A stretch of DNA of 64,000 nt from Branchiostoma belcheri (GCF_001625305.1 NW_017804353.1:2191789-2255788), one strand, 5' to 3'; shown: positions 26,801-39,026, counted from the first letter of the stretch. The notes: generated by a model from the letters alone, not told the origin. Program-made: numbers and translations.

Positions 26801-29800
26801 ATAGTGCATTGTTCTTTTGAACAACAACAACAAACATCTATCTTGTACTATTTCTAGGTTGCAAGCAAAGCTGTTGCACTGCACCAGAACACAACAGAGC
26901 TCATCCAACAACTCAACCAGACAGCACGTAACATTTCAGCCAGCTTAGACTCACAGATGGATCAGGTACTGGGATTGTATGGCACTGTGTCCCATGCTAC
27001 ACAAGTTGCCATGGATACAGCTAGGTCAGTGAACTCGACAGAAAGCCTGCCAACAGAAGAAGTAGTGGAGTTGATTGAGAGGAGCAGGGGACTACAGGAG
27101 AGAGCCAATAAACTGACACTACAGGTCAGTCTGTGGGCAATTTCTTGTTGGGAATGTTTTGGGAGATAGAATTCAGAGATAGAATTGTGTGTGAAAGACA
27201 GAAGGGTGTGGTACATTGTTTGAAATATGAAGCTGAACATGAAAGTTACTGTCAGCTGTGTTGGAGCATCATATTTCACTGATCTTTATCAAAACTATTA
27301 CCGGTATATCAGTCTGAGTGAGTTTATACATTTACTTTGTAGAGCAGAGAATGAATGAAACATTCTCATACATGGTACCATAATGATTGTAGCAACAAGT
27401 TTTTATTGAAAACCAAACTACATTGTAGCTGTCTCACTTCAAGTGTTTGTTAAGTTCAGATCTGATGCACAGTACTACTGAAGATACTTTTTGATTTGAT
27501 TTATTGAAATTGCAACAGTGCAATACACGCGGAACGGAGGTTGCTGTTGCTGGTGTTGTGTCCCGCACATAGAAACGAATACTGGACAGACAATACTCAT
27601 TTTCACTTGAGTCTAGTGGGAAAAGTCGTGTAAAATGCCTTTCCCAAGATACTTTTTGTACAACCCCTGCTTTTCTCCATACCCATGCTCATGTTCAGGT
27701 GACCAGTAACATGACTGAAGCTGAAGCCACAGCAGAGAACATACAGCAGGCCCAGAAGACAACAGCCCAGTTCGATGGGGAAGTGCAGCGACTGCAGGAA
27801 CAGGCCGACTCTCTGCACAACAGGTCGTCACAGGCCTTTGCTGAGGCCCAGGCTGCAGTGCAGAGGGCACAGGATAACTTCACTGCAGCTGAGGAGATGC
27901 TGAACGTGCTGCAGAACTTTACTGTTCTGTCTCAAGGTAAGACTAACTTGTTTTGTAGACAAATTTAAGGGCACCTCAAACTTAAGGCATATTGATCTTT
28001 AGATATTCTACTATTGAACTTTTAATCAAGTGCCCCAAGGGATTAAATCATTAGATATTAGGTCTTTTTTATTGTTCACCAGAAGTTGATATGTTGCAAG
28101 CTGTGCTTCACTATTGATAATGCTCATAAAAGCAATGAATTAGTGCTTACTAGTAGTAGCTTTTATGCAACTAGTTAGAATCATGGTAACTGTGTAGTTC
28201 ATTCAAAACTTTCAAGTTAACTTATAAGTTATTATAGTGTTTTTGACCTCCACTATTTTCCCTTACAGCATACTACAAGAGAGAGCTGTTAACAGTATAT
28301 GTCCCTTCTACAATCTTTGTTTGATGTTAAAGTTAGGTCTTGTAGGAGATTTAGTCTATACCTTTTTACCTAAACTGGAGAGACAACAATTTTGAATATT
28401 TTTCTTTTTCTCTCTCTGCAGCAATGCAGGAGGTGGTGGCCGTGTCCCTGCAGCAGGTGGAACAGGTGCAGTCTGGGAGTCTGGCCGCCACGCAGCAGGC
28501 GCAGCAGCTACAGCAGGACCTGCAGTTAGCCGCAGGCACTGCACAGGCTGCACTGCAGCAGGTGGAGAACATGCAGGAAATGGTCAACAATCGGTCACAG
28601 GTAAGGGTAGTGATTAGGGGTTTATGTACATGTTAAAAGAATAATTCAGCTTTGAAGCATGCACAACAAGCAGCAGGAATTGCAGTCAGCTGCAGGCACG
28701 GCCCAGGCTGCACTGCGGCAGGTGGAGAACATGCAGGCACTGGTCAACAATCGGTCACAGGTAAGAGCAGTAGTCAGAGGGTTTGTCTATGATTATAGTT
28801 GAGCTATGCAGCAGGCGCAGCAGCTACAGCAGGACCTGCAGTCAGCTGCAGGCACTGCGCAGGCTGCACTGCAACAGGTAAAGAACATGCAGGCACTGGT
28901 CAACAACCAGGTACATCATACAGTAGCTTCATGACCCACAGTCTGACTGCAAGATACATTTGTACATGTACATTGTAGAAAAAAACTGCACTGATACAGC
29001 TCATATACATAATTATACAATCATGGAATCTGATATTGATTTAAAGCTTTAGGACACAGGACAACCGTAATAGGTATGTGTAACATGTGATGAAGTAAAT
29101 CATTATAATTTGACAAAATATTTCTTAACAACTAGACAATTGAATCTATTAAATGTGAACCTTTCTTAAAATTTCTGGTACACAGGAAACATCAGACATC
29201 CTCTCTCAGGCTGAGGCACTGAACACTTCAGCCGCCGCCCTCCCCTCGGCTGACCAGGCTGCGGGAAATGTGAGCGCAGCTAACAGCAGCAGAGTTCCCA
29301 CAATGCAGCAGGCCTGCAGAAACCTGACCCAGGACAAGGACAGGCTGGAGGCGGAGGTCAGGAGGGTTGGAGGTCAGGTCATCGAAACACAAAGGTAGGT
29401 CATAGGTTAGAGGTCAATGTCACAGTGATAGTGTCAGACATGAAGGCAAGACATGTGTACAATGTAGGTCTACAAGACAAAAGAACATATAGATTACAAT
29501 GTAGAAGTCAACAACAGTCTACGACATCTATGTAATTTTGTAGGTCTCACAAGCTACATGTACATGCATAATGTGGCCAGGTACATGTACACAAAACTAT
29601 TCCAAGGTTGCACTCATTAAAATGCAAATGCTGCTGTTTAGCAAAGTTAGACAGAGCCACTGTTAAATGAAAAAAAAAATACTCTTACCATTGTTTTTTT
29701 TCTCATTCTGTTTGTCACTAGTTCTGTGGTGCAAAGTCAGCAAACTGTCTCTCAGCTGGCATCTGACCTTCAAAATGTGCAACTTCTGGACAGGGGGAGA

Positions 29801-30215
29801 CTACAGGACATCAGGAACGAGGTAAGACATAATTTTCTGGTCTTTGCAAGCAGAAGGTATGCTACCAGTATGGTCATTTTACCAAATTATTTTATTTGCA
29901 TTAAGCAACTCTGTCTTTAAAACAGGCCAAAACCAGGTGTTTTGTACCTCAGTATATGTCAAAACTAAGCCTTTAGACTTCATTTGTGTGATGCTGTTTA
30001 AGAGTGAACTAAAATGCCTGTTCATTGTGTTATTACAGGTTGAAGCCTTACGAACGGAAATAACCAGCGAGCAGCTCGACGCAACAATTCAGCAGCTACA
30101 AGACAGCAGTACAGCACAGCACACATGGATCCAGGAGAAACATACACAGATCACTACCATCAGAAACAAACTACAGAATCTTCAAATACTGAAAGAACAA
30201 TTGGGGATCAGGTAG
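11879..30215 (+). CDS. Hybrid laminin-family chain (LN-LE-LF-LE-L4-LE-coil)
   Basis: Secreted basement-membrane type protein of 1905 residues. Exons: 11879-12124, 13832-14463, 14877-15043, 15906-16073, 16426-16587, 16927-17075, 17271-17369, 17757-17959, 18328-18508, 18991-19210, 19506-19640, 20028-20177, 20463-20619, 20944-21108, 21511-21747, 22060-22186, 22608-22806, 23462-23623, 24061-24225, 24588-24692, 25131-25277, 25646-26035, 26292-26473, 26858-27124, 27699-27936, 28422-28600, 29186-29394, 29722-29821, 30039-30215; all phases agree. Signal peptide 1-~29; LN domain ~30-293; LE repeats ~293-545; beta-type LF ~546-785 ([16 protein letters not shown]); LE ~786-1005; L4 ~1010-1170; LE ~1175-1325; coiled coil with many N-glycosylation sites ~1330-1905, opening with [13 protein letters not shown] as gamma chains do. 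The LN and first LE look netrin-G-like ([32 protein letters not shown]). There are no LG domains, and no Cys near the C terminus QLGIR. It could be a highly derived gamma, beta or alpha paralogue. The first ATG with a signal peptide was taken as start. Confidence 0.9.
12262..12425. repeat. Minisatellite in laminin intron 1
   Basis: Three imperfect copies of a ~50-60 bp unit containing ctgtatagccggtataac, cgcctttcggc and ataacacaccagct. A single related, more decayed copy occurs in an ABHD16A intron near 37296-37345 (actgtatagcttgtac, ttcagcgtaacacgccagct), so this is a dispersed repeat family. Confidence 0.8.
12426..13831. other. Rest of laminin intron 1
   Basis: AT-rich intron sequence of ~1.4 kb after the minisatellite. 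Opposing open frames at 12769-13048 are short and lack family features. I see no gene or clear mobile element in it. Confidence 0.5.
15327..15396. repeat. 70-bp near-perfect palindrome
   Basis: cgttcgataacgggttcc on the left pairs with ggaacccgttatcgaacg on the right, and the inner parts (accgggc, cccggt) also pair around a short centre gtactttacggtac. It is GC-rich against an AT-rich intron of the laminin gene. Probably a foldback element or its remnant. Confidence 0.8.
15584..15724. mobile_element. Small foldback element (MITE-like)
   Basis: Ends with inverted repeats aatacaacacgg and ccgtgttgtatt. Pairing continues inwards through tattccg-atcgccc and gggcgatacggaata. About 140 bases, GC-rich, no ORF of its own. 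It lies in laminin intron 3. I see no certain target duplication (TA is possible). Confidence 0.75.
20281..20385 (+). repeat. (GAGT)n microsatellite
   Basis: About 100 bases of GAGA and GAGT units in the laminin intron between the exons at 20028 and 20463. The same motif makes the array at 49146-49316. Confidence 0.97.
21785..21960. repeat. Degenerate ccctatgttctgacac minisatellite
   Basis: About eight diverged copies of a ~16-base unit (ccctatgttctcacac, ccctatgtactgacac and similar), then inverted copies (aacatagg). Laminin intron, noncoding. Confidence 0.65.
26519..26705. repeat. Degenerate tandem repeat around gaaatgaacatttt
   Basis: Four diverged copies of a ~55-60 base AT-rich unit, each containing a form of caagaaatgaacatttt. 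Laminin intron, noncoding. Confidence 0.6.
27490..27655. repeat. Probable interspersed-repeat fragment
   Basis: GC-richer segment in a laminin intron, starting ttgatttgatttattgaaat and ending with agtcgtgtaaaatgcctttcc. The ending resembles the tail of the SINE at 52131-52404 (attcgtgtgaagtgcctttcc). Likely a fragment of a related retroelement. Confidence 0.45.
28671..28910 (+). repeat. Two tandem copies of a laminin coiled-coil exon
   Basis: The 3' half of the exon 28422-28600 recurs at 28671-28760 (30 codons) and 28812-28910 (33 codons). Both copies are open, start right after an AG, end at GT donors (gtaaga, gtacat) and are phase 0-0 like the parent exon, so each could be spliced in without a frameshift. 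The upstream AGs lack strong pyrimidine tracts. They encode the same Gln-rich helix ([26 protein letters not shown]). They may be optional exons or recent pseudoexons; I left them out of the model. Confidence 0.85.
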
Positions 30216-30628
30216 CAAAGGGGAAAGGAAATACAAAATGTAATCCAATAGCTTTTAAGAGATCGTAGGGCAGTGCCATGGGAAACTTACTGCCATGGGA
30301 ATAGAAAACAGAATACTTTTTGGGACAGGTATGTTGTAGCAATACACATCTGTGAATAGTGTAAAAAGTAAAGTTGTGTTCATCGTAAGGAGAAATATTT
30401 CAACATTTCACGTTTTAGATTTTAATAGCATATTCATATGTTTCAGATCTTGTATAAATCTGGTATATTCTACTTTACTGTGTTCTCAAGAAAAGGGCAG
30501 ATGCTGAAGGGTAAAAGTTTCGTAGACTCTCGACATTTGAAAATTAATGGAACAGTCAAACGGATCCCATAAAGTTGTATCATATCTAATGTAAAGGCTT
30601 TAAGAAGAGTGGAGTTTAAATCAATGTA

Positions 30629-30634
30629 AATAAA
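30629..30634 (+). terminator. Candidate laminin poly(A) signal
   Basis: AATAAA about 410 bases after the laminin stop codon. Other AT-rich candidates lie nearby. Confidence 0.4.
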
Positions 30635-31977
30635 GATTATAACATTATCACCCATTGCAAGTAAGAATTCCATTGTATATATTATATACATGTAGTAACA
30701 CAAGGTGTAATGTTATTTTTTTAAATGTCCTCTTTTGCTCCATGAAATTATACAGCCTTCTTGAGTTTTAGATGAAATGAACTTTCAGTTCAAATGAATT
30801 TTCACTTAAAAATCAATCTAGTTCAGTTTACTGTGAAGTTGTTGCAACAACAGAAGTTGAAAGGCAGACAAGAAAGTGTTCAAACCCCTGTACAATGCCA
30901 CAGTGCTTTAATATGTCATAACTAGTACATGGTTCTCTAGTTCTCTTCCAAAACACCTAGTTCACAGCTCATAAAGACAATCTCCAGTCACATTTACGAT
31001 TATTTTGTACACCTTCAAGTCTCCACAAGTGCACTGAAACATTATACAGTAATGTATATTGAGTTCTTTGCTAGTAACACAACCCACAAGTCTGTACTAG
31101 CTACCAAACTGAATGTTTTGAATTAGTAGCACCTTAGTAGTGTTGTGGAAAAACATTGGCAGATACATGGGTTCTGAGCAAAGAACTCAATATACAGTAA
31201 TTTTCCAACCTGATAAAATACAGATTATACATGTATATAGTGATCACATCAAAGCATGCCATGTTATTTAGGATTCAGAAAGCTGTACACTGAAAACAAA
31301 AGTGATCTGTACAAAAGATTGGTTAAACGTCATCCTCCATTGTACCATCATAGACTTCTATCTTTTGCAACTCAGTCTGAGGAAGAATATAATAAGTCAG
31401 CCAAAGGTTATAATGGGCGTTCTGGTACATGTAAATAAAAAACTGCAGCAACAGATGGCAAGTATATTTATCCAGCTCAAACATGGTTTGCAATCTTAAG
31501 ACAAAGACTTAGTGTTTACAACAGCATAAGCAAAATCTAAATGAAGGGACTTGTTCACAGCTCTTGTTTCAACTTGCAAATATTTTGCAGTAAGTTGTAT
31601 GAGTATGACAGTAACCCAAAGACATTGTCATCCCAGGATGAAGTTCATTTCAAGTTACCCCTCCTTGACTCATTCCAGCTTGCTCTGTCTGACGTTAACA
31701 CAAAGAGGGTTGACTTAAAATTTTGCCGATATTCAAAGTCAATACTATCAAGCGCATACTTACAACTGACCAGAAGAATCTAGTTCTCATGCACACAATG
31801 TGTACAATACACATGATCATGACTGAGTATTATGTAATGTTAAGTGCCCTGCCATACTTTCATATTTTCTTTACAAATCAACACACAAAACAGTGTATAG
31901 TTACAAAATGTCTCATTGTCAAAATCATCATTATAGAACAAGGGTCTATAAAACTGTTCTCCACGGAGTGCCCATGA
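30635..31977. other. Tail-to-tail intergenic and 3'UTR region
   Basis: Between the laminin 3' end and the ABHD16A stop codon. AT-rich, with short open frames on the plus strand that show no family features. I looked here for laminin G domains and saw none. It probably contains the ABHD16A 3'UTR. Confidence 0.55.
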
Positions 31978-34900
31978 TTATCCGCGGAGTGCAGCTAGCG
32001 ACCAGGGCAGGCGGAAGTGGCTCACTGGCAGAGGGGTGCAGTGGGTGGACTCATAGTTTATCATGTGTTTGGAAGCCTGTGGGAAAAAAGAGATAAAAAA
32101 CATTTACACTGAGTTAGCATGAGATTGTGTTGGTAAAAGTCATTATGAAATAAAGTCCTAACTTTCCTTCCAACACTGGAATGAATTGGGACTTACCCTA
32201 AATTTACACTGAGGTTACACATGTTTACCTAAAGAACCTAAGTAGTGAAAAGAGTCTACAATCAACCTAATTTTGTCAGATTCGGGTACAAAACCATTGT
32301 GGGGAGATGAGGCTTTGAAGAAAATCTTTGCTGTAAAAAACTAAACAGATGCAACACTTGGCCTCACTTCATGAATACCATTTGGGTTTTGAAATTTAGA
32401 CATGAAGGATGCTTTTTAAACTTGCAACAAAAGAGAACTTTCCAGAGATTGCTACATTTCTATGCAGCATTTTCCTTCAAATAAAACATTTCTTGTTGGT
32501 CTGTACATATACCTACCAAAAAGAGCACTAGCTGAGTCTTCTCTTCAGAGCTGAGTTGGTCGCCGATCAGACAGGGGAAGTTAGCGGAGTTTTCCTCCAC
32601 CCAGGACTTCAGCAGGGACGTGCAGAGCTGCTCATCTACCGAGTACTGGTTATACACAGCAGCTGCAACACACAAACAAACAAATAACCAAAGAAACAAA
32701 CAGTGAATACCTGTCTCTACCGACAGACTAGTAGAGAAACAAAAAAAACAATTAACAATTGCTTCTCTATTGAGTACTGGTTATACACAGCAGCTGGAAT
32801 AAATACACAAACAAACAAACAGTTAACATGAAAAGTACTGAGTACTGGTTATATACAAACACAACATGTAACAACATAATAGTAGATAAGATAAAAGTCA
32901 GAAACTGGTACATAAGTAAGAAAATGTAATGAAGGTTATGAATACAAAATTTAATGCCTTCTTCTCTTCACCCAAAAAAGTGAGCATTGGTCCAGGTTAG
33001 GGCTCAAACACTATGTACATGTAACGTTACATGTACAAATGTATCTCAGTGAAATACCAAATGTAACTACTGGTACCTTGCACTGTGGGGGTGGGTGCTG
33101 AGAGCCACTCCCGGAGCATGGTGATGGTGGACTCTGTGATCAGCTTAGGGTATCTAGAAATAAATAATACAGTTCACAAGTAATATTCAACCAACCACAG
33201 GGTGTTTGCAAAAGCACCAGTTACCATAGTGACAGACATCTGGTCCATGTCATTGACCTTATGTTATAACCTTATGTGTTTGGTGAAGAAAAAATCAGGC
33301 AAAAGCAATTTGGTTACTTTCTGCAAACTTGAGATAAACATGATAAATAACACAGAACCAGTTGACCTCACCTGAACTGCAGCAGTTTGACCAGCAGGTC
33401 GTTGCCCCTGTTAGATTCTATAGCATCAGGGTCACTGGAGGTCAAGAAAGAGACATGACATAAGATTATACATGACATTGTACATTCACACATAATCACA
33501 ACACTTCTGCTACTTTTAAAGACAGTTATCCAATTATCAACTTATTTTACCCTTTTAGTATTACTTTGTAGGAGTGGTATAATTTGTTGTAGATAGGAAA
33601 TTCTGTTTGATTTCAAACTTTATTCAATGCAGGAGTGTAGTGTCCTTTATAGGTTTGAGAGTGCAGACTGGTACTGAACCTTACATTGTTGTGATCATCT
33701 CATCTCTGGTTCTCCTGACCAGCATCACAGGACCTGGGTACCTGGCAGGGCAAAGTAGAACCACATTACACCCTATGTTATCTGTATCATTCTGTATAAC
33801 TATCATAATTCAGCATGACATACAAGCCTTAGTTTGTGTTAATGTGTAATACGACCATAACATACCACAGACTATATAACAAAGAATGACCAAAAAAAAA
33901 ACACATTTAATGAAATTCTAAACAAGCACAAACTACTACCTGTTGAGCTGTGCAGCTATGTCCAGGTTGAAGTATGTGTTGACACTTCGGATCACCATAC
34001 CTCCTGTATGTACAATAGCAACAGCTGAACTGTAGGTTACAAGATTTGACTGGTAATTGTTACAAGTCACAAGATAAAAGGTTCATGTAGTCCCGTGGCC
34101 TTTTTTGAAGCCGTCTTACATCTTACACCTGGGTGAAGGGAGGAAAGTGACTTTCACAAGTCTTAGAGCACAACTACTAGCCACAGGAATACAATGTATC
34201 AGGGATCAGGAGTCCATGACCATTCAATCTTGTGTGATTTAGTTAATATTTACTTATAACCTGAAGACTGATATTTTAAAAAGCCACTAAAGCTCACGTA
34301 AGCTCTCTGGCATCCTTGATATTGCCAAGGGCAAAAGGTCATCAAAGGTCGCATCCAGAATGACCCCGCTGACGGTGGGGTGGTTCATGGCTGCAAAGGA
34401 TGCTGGGTATCCGCCGATGGACCATGCGAAGATGATGATGTTGTCGGGAGAGAACCCTAGCTGATGCACGGCATACTGCAGCACAACGTCGATCGCATTC
34501 CCCTCATTCTCCGGCATTGGGATACCCTTGGGGAAGATGAGATACAAGTTTAGTAATACCACCAAGAAATGTTATGCATGAAATTTAAACTGCACTTTCC
34601 GACATAAGGAACATGATTTACAAGGAAACGTTTTTACAGTAACAATATAACATACCTGATATATTTACATCGTAGCTGATGTTTGTATATATAAACAGCT
34701 CAGAGAAGTCATACTTTATACTGTGCTGCTTATTTTTATACTGTGCTACTTATTTTAATACTGTGCAACTTATTTTGATAGAGTTATAACCTACCGTGCT
34801 GCCACCAAAGCCAGGGTGGTTCCAGCCCAGCACAGAGTAACCAGCTGCAGAAAGAACACAGATTCTGATGAATATGACTTCAAAATTCACAATTTCAACA

Positions 34901-37900
34901 TGATAATAATTTTTTTTCTTTCAGACACAACAGAAAGACAAGTACACTACTACAAGCCCTCTGCTGGTCTAAGAGCTATCATCCTAAAGCCTGACCTCCT
35001 TTTCTGTTATAAGAATCATAACTGAGTCTAGTTATCATTTGTATGAAGTCACTGACAGTGTATAAAACTCACCATCCAGTGGTGTACACATGCACCCAAC
35101 TTCATAGAACCCCGCATTTCCCTCACTGGTGATGACCTAAGAACAGACAAGCACATGGAAATGTTTACATATTGACGTGCAGAAATTGGCTACAGGAAGA
35201 AGATTTAAGCATTAACTGTGTAAAGTGTTATCTTACTCCCCATTTTTCCATAAGGAAATGCAAGAATTCGACATGCAATTTTGATCATCAAAGCCTACAC
35301 ATGTACAAAAACAAACAAACAACAGACCAGTTTCCTGCCCTTCTCCTCTCCTGTTGACCTCCTGTCCACAAACATGGTGTCGATTTCGTTTCCGTCCTGA
35401 GCCAGCAGTTTTGCACGCTCTCCGTCATACTACAGACACATGAGGTACAAGTACAACAGTATTACGTTACTGTCATGAATAGGTTGGTAAGTAACTTTAT
35501 AGTAAAGTTCTTTACTTCTTTAGCTGAACATATATCTAGTACACATCAACATTTCTGTGACTGTTTTTCACCTTCCTCGGGGCAATACTTACTGAATTCT
35601 ACTTTAAACTACAGCTAGGTATCACTACTTCAGTGTTACAAAATCGATTATTTGATCAACATCAATCATGGGTAAAGATGCAAACATTATTTTCTTTCTC
35701 ACCTTTTCCACCAGTTTCTTTCGACCCTCCTGAAGCATTGGAGCTGAAAAATTATGAGAAAAAAAGAAATTATTGTATTGTCTGTTCAACAGTACTTAGT
35801 GCAAATCAGCTAACACTACATGCCTAATTGGCTACAAGGTTGTGTATATGTTAGTTTAAATAAAAACATCATGCATACAAGTTCCACTTATTACATAAGT
35901 ATAAACCCTACCCATAGCCTTCTGCAGCAGCCCCACTGTGCCAGGGTAAATCATACGCCGTCCAAATGTGTGCACCATCAGGTAGCTGGAACAAACACAG
36001 GACTCATTGGAAAGATGTCATGATATACATTCAGGATAAATTCTGACAACATTTCAGAACAGATAGAGAATATATTGTCAGTATGTTTACACCTTATTTC
36101 AGCATGAAAGCTGATCATCTGATTACTAGTAGGTAAATGATAACATGGATCCTAAGTTGACTGAAGAAGTGATAGATTTGATGAGTCTCTCTGTATTGGA
36201 ACATGGTTAAACAGTTTGATCCCTAATGTTCCTACCTGGCCACATCACAGGGCAGTCCCCACACCTTGTCTGCCACGCCGCGGGCCTTGGACCTGGGCTG
36301 GAGCCTCTTCATCGGGACATCCCTACATACACACAAAAATGTGTCTTATACTAAGTTATAGTCTTATACTGTTCTTGTTGCCATACTAGATGCTGCAGGT
36401 GGCCACAAACCAGGAAAACCTAGAGTGCTACTGTCATCTTTTGAGATAGAAGGATGCCTACTACTAGTGGTAATTTGAGGCCTGGCATTTCAGGTGTACA
36501 TGTGTGTACACTACAGTTTGTAAAAACAGGAGCTCACCTGTTGGCCACCTGCGTCCAGCTGTAGTTGACCGGCCACGCCCAGAAGTCAAAGTCATACCTG
36601 GCCAGCCTCACCTGGTGGAGGGAAAAGAGCAAATCAGCAGAGTTCTACACACCTGGCAAATGTGTCCTACATTTGCAACTCCCATTGTCTCTGCCGGACT
36701 AATACTAGTAATAGGGATGATAATACCAAAGGGATAGACAATACAGGGGGTAAATGTTAACTTTATTTCCCACGGACTGACTCTCCTGGCCAATTATTCC
36801 CTTTTTGAAAGAATTCTACAATCTGTATCCCCACAGGAAGGCCTGGTGGAGACTAAATATGTAGCTCCAAGAAAAAGGAAGTATTTGAAGGCAAAATTCT
36901 GTATCTCATCCAGGAGTACCCCCTCCAAAACTACACACATGTTGCACACTGCTTTGGGTGGTTTTACTCCTACCACCACCATACTGTAAATGTCATGGGG
37001 AGATCGCTGGGTTTATCTCTGTTTTTCTAACCTTATTTTCTACAGAGAAGACCTGTCGAGCTGCAGTCAGGATGGCGATGAAGGTACAGTAGTCAGGGTT
37101 AGCCCATCTCCCGATGCCTGGGGGAGAAAATGTGAATTATGGTTTTGCAGGGAGGGATAGGTATTGACCTTAGACAAGATAATACATTTGAGTGACTGAG
37201 TGAAGAGAAAATCGAATTCTGAATCTGAATTTTAGAGGATTCTTACTTTGAATTACAAGAGTGTGAATAATCAGTTTCTGTATCTGTACTCGTACTGTAT
37301 AGCTTGTACAAGTACCCTTCAGCGTAACACGCCAGCTAGGTTTTTTTGCTAGGATACATTTTATGGATACAAAATCACAGATGGTAGATTACCGGGTAAG
37401 AAGCGCATAACTTAAAGCTATAGTATAAAGAAATAACATGGTAATGCCTTCACCTCTTAGCCAAAACGCCCCTGACAGTATGACAGCTGTAGCCATGGCC
37501 ATACGGAGTCCACTGTTCATGCCTTCTATGGTGAAATACCCTGGAATGGGGAAACAACAACTCTGGATCAAAACATTACAGTATTATATTAGCCTTCAGT
37601 ATTGTTGGTACATTCTCCTGTATTCTTACTCTTAGCCTCACAGTTGACTGAAAGTAAATGTTTACATCTTGAATGTTCGTTATAGAATATAAACAGAATA
37701 AAAACATTCTCTGGAAAATATGTTTCCCCCATTTACTATCATTGCTTCAATAGGCAGTTTGTTAAATGAAGAGCATCTAGATATTTAAAATCCATGTATG
37801 TCACTATGTGTACCTTTCCGGTACAGGTAGGTGACGAGGATGGGAGAAGTCCAACAGGACAGAGACCACATGAAGGATGCCTGGAAAGAAAACATAATTT

Positions 37901-39026
37901 AGAGTCAGTGTGGATCTATACAACAAAATGTATTTGAAGCAAAGTTAACCCTTGTATTTCTAAGTATTTTTCCAGTAAACCTGAAATGGTTATTTGTTGT
38001 AATTTTACTGGCAGATAAATATCTCACCCATTGTATGATCCTGTCTCCCAGAACTTCAGCTGTGTTGGCTTCATACGGACGACTCTGCAATATGAACATG
38101 ACAGATATGAATCTTAGCTTCTATTGTCTCTACATAACATCTATTTACCATACATATATACTACGGTACCTTTTGAACATTCAATTTGGACTTTTAACTC
38201 CCAATTGCAAGTTATGAGGTTTACAATTACAATTGTGCATTCCTATACTACCTGCCTATGCTTTATTATGTTCAGACATATTTAGATCATGCTTTAGAGT
38301 TATTCAGACCATATATCCAGACCATATTGCAGTTCTATTGTAGTTGTGCATTTTGTATGAACATCAATTTGGCCACCTCAGACAAAACGTGTCACTGTGA
38401 TATTGTGACTGATATGAAATCATGAATTATTTAATAAACACCATATTGTTTAGAGAACTAGCTGCCCGAGTGCCACAGAGTGAGACCTATGTGTAGTTTA
38501 CACAATATACAACCAGCCACAGTTGACCTGTAGGTCATTTCTACATTGTAGTTAACGTTACGTCATTCTGCATGGAAATACCGATGACACAGTAATTTAT
38601 GTTCCGCCTATGAAAGTGAAAGACAGCCCCCCTCCCCAAATTAAAAGGAAAAATTTATATTATGTAGGAGGACGTTACATTTTGGGGAAATAATTTCTCG
38701 TATAGGACAGTACAGTTGCTAACGTATATGTCTTTCGCATAACCTAGTAACCAAGAAACTAGTTACCAGCTAGCTGATTACATGGAATATTGAAGATGCC
38801 GACAAAAAATATTTTATTGAAATGCCCCCCCCCCCTCGGCGATTGAAACAAAACACCCAACAGAACCCTAAATCCTTGCGTTGGCCGCACATAGTTTTTG
38901 TCAACGCTAGCTTGTGGCTTCTGCCGTTATTCTGCCTTCTTCCCGCCCCTTACGTACCTTTCCTTCGCTGTTGGCGGGGATTCGGAACAGCCTAGGTCCG
39001 GTCGCACAGCGCCAGAGAGCAGCCAT
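31978..39026 (-). CDS. ABHD16A: ABHD16A-like phosphatidylserine lipase
   Basis: Membrane serine hydrolase that makes lyso-phosphatidylserine from phosphatidylserine. Nineteen exons (minus strand): 38958-39026, 38028-38084, 37814-37880, 37454-37540, 37032-37117, 36538-36611, 36236-36322, 35912-35985, 35703-35743, 35328-35429, 35073-35136, 34795-34844, 34298-34526, 33940-34003, 33685-33741, 33372-33434, 33077-33153, 32517-32662, 31978-32076. The sum is 1593 nt, 530 residues (vertebrate form ~558), all phases agree. Hydrophobic segments lie at ~43-65 and ~75-93 in the N-terminal third. The acyltransferase-like motif NHPGFGGSTG ends near residue 286. The nucleophile elbow AWSIGG puts the catalytic Ser at ~322, Asp at ~397 (RRTRDE) and His at ~510 (STHCTP). 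The start MAALWRCATGPRLFRI matches the family N terminus. ABHD16B is the alternative, but that paralogue is typically short and intron-poor. Confidence 0.93.
32756..32870 (-). repeat. ABHD16A: Partial copies of ABHD16A exon 18 acceptor end
   Basis: The first ~25 coding bases of exon 18 plus acceptor (gagtactggttatacacagc on the plus strand, at 32641) recur near 32771 and, more decayed, near 32841. The first copy still has an AG acceptor and the reading AAVYNQYS. Neither copy has the rest of the exon. Confidence 0.7.
34077..34120 (-). repeat. SINE tail fragment in ABHD16A intron
   Basis: The text gtcccgtggccttttttgaa resembles gtcccgtagcctttttgtga at one end of the tRNA-derived SINE at 52131-52404, in the same orientation. 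Only this end is recognisable. Confidence 0.45.

Noticed and set aside
30216..31977. Missing laminin G domains downstream
   Set aside because: I looked for LG-like exons on the plus strand before ABHD16A and found none, so I did not call the chain a complete alpha subunit.
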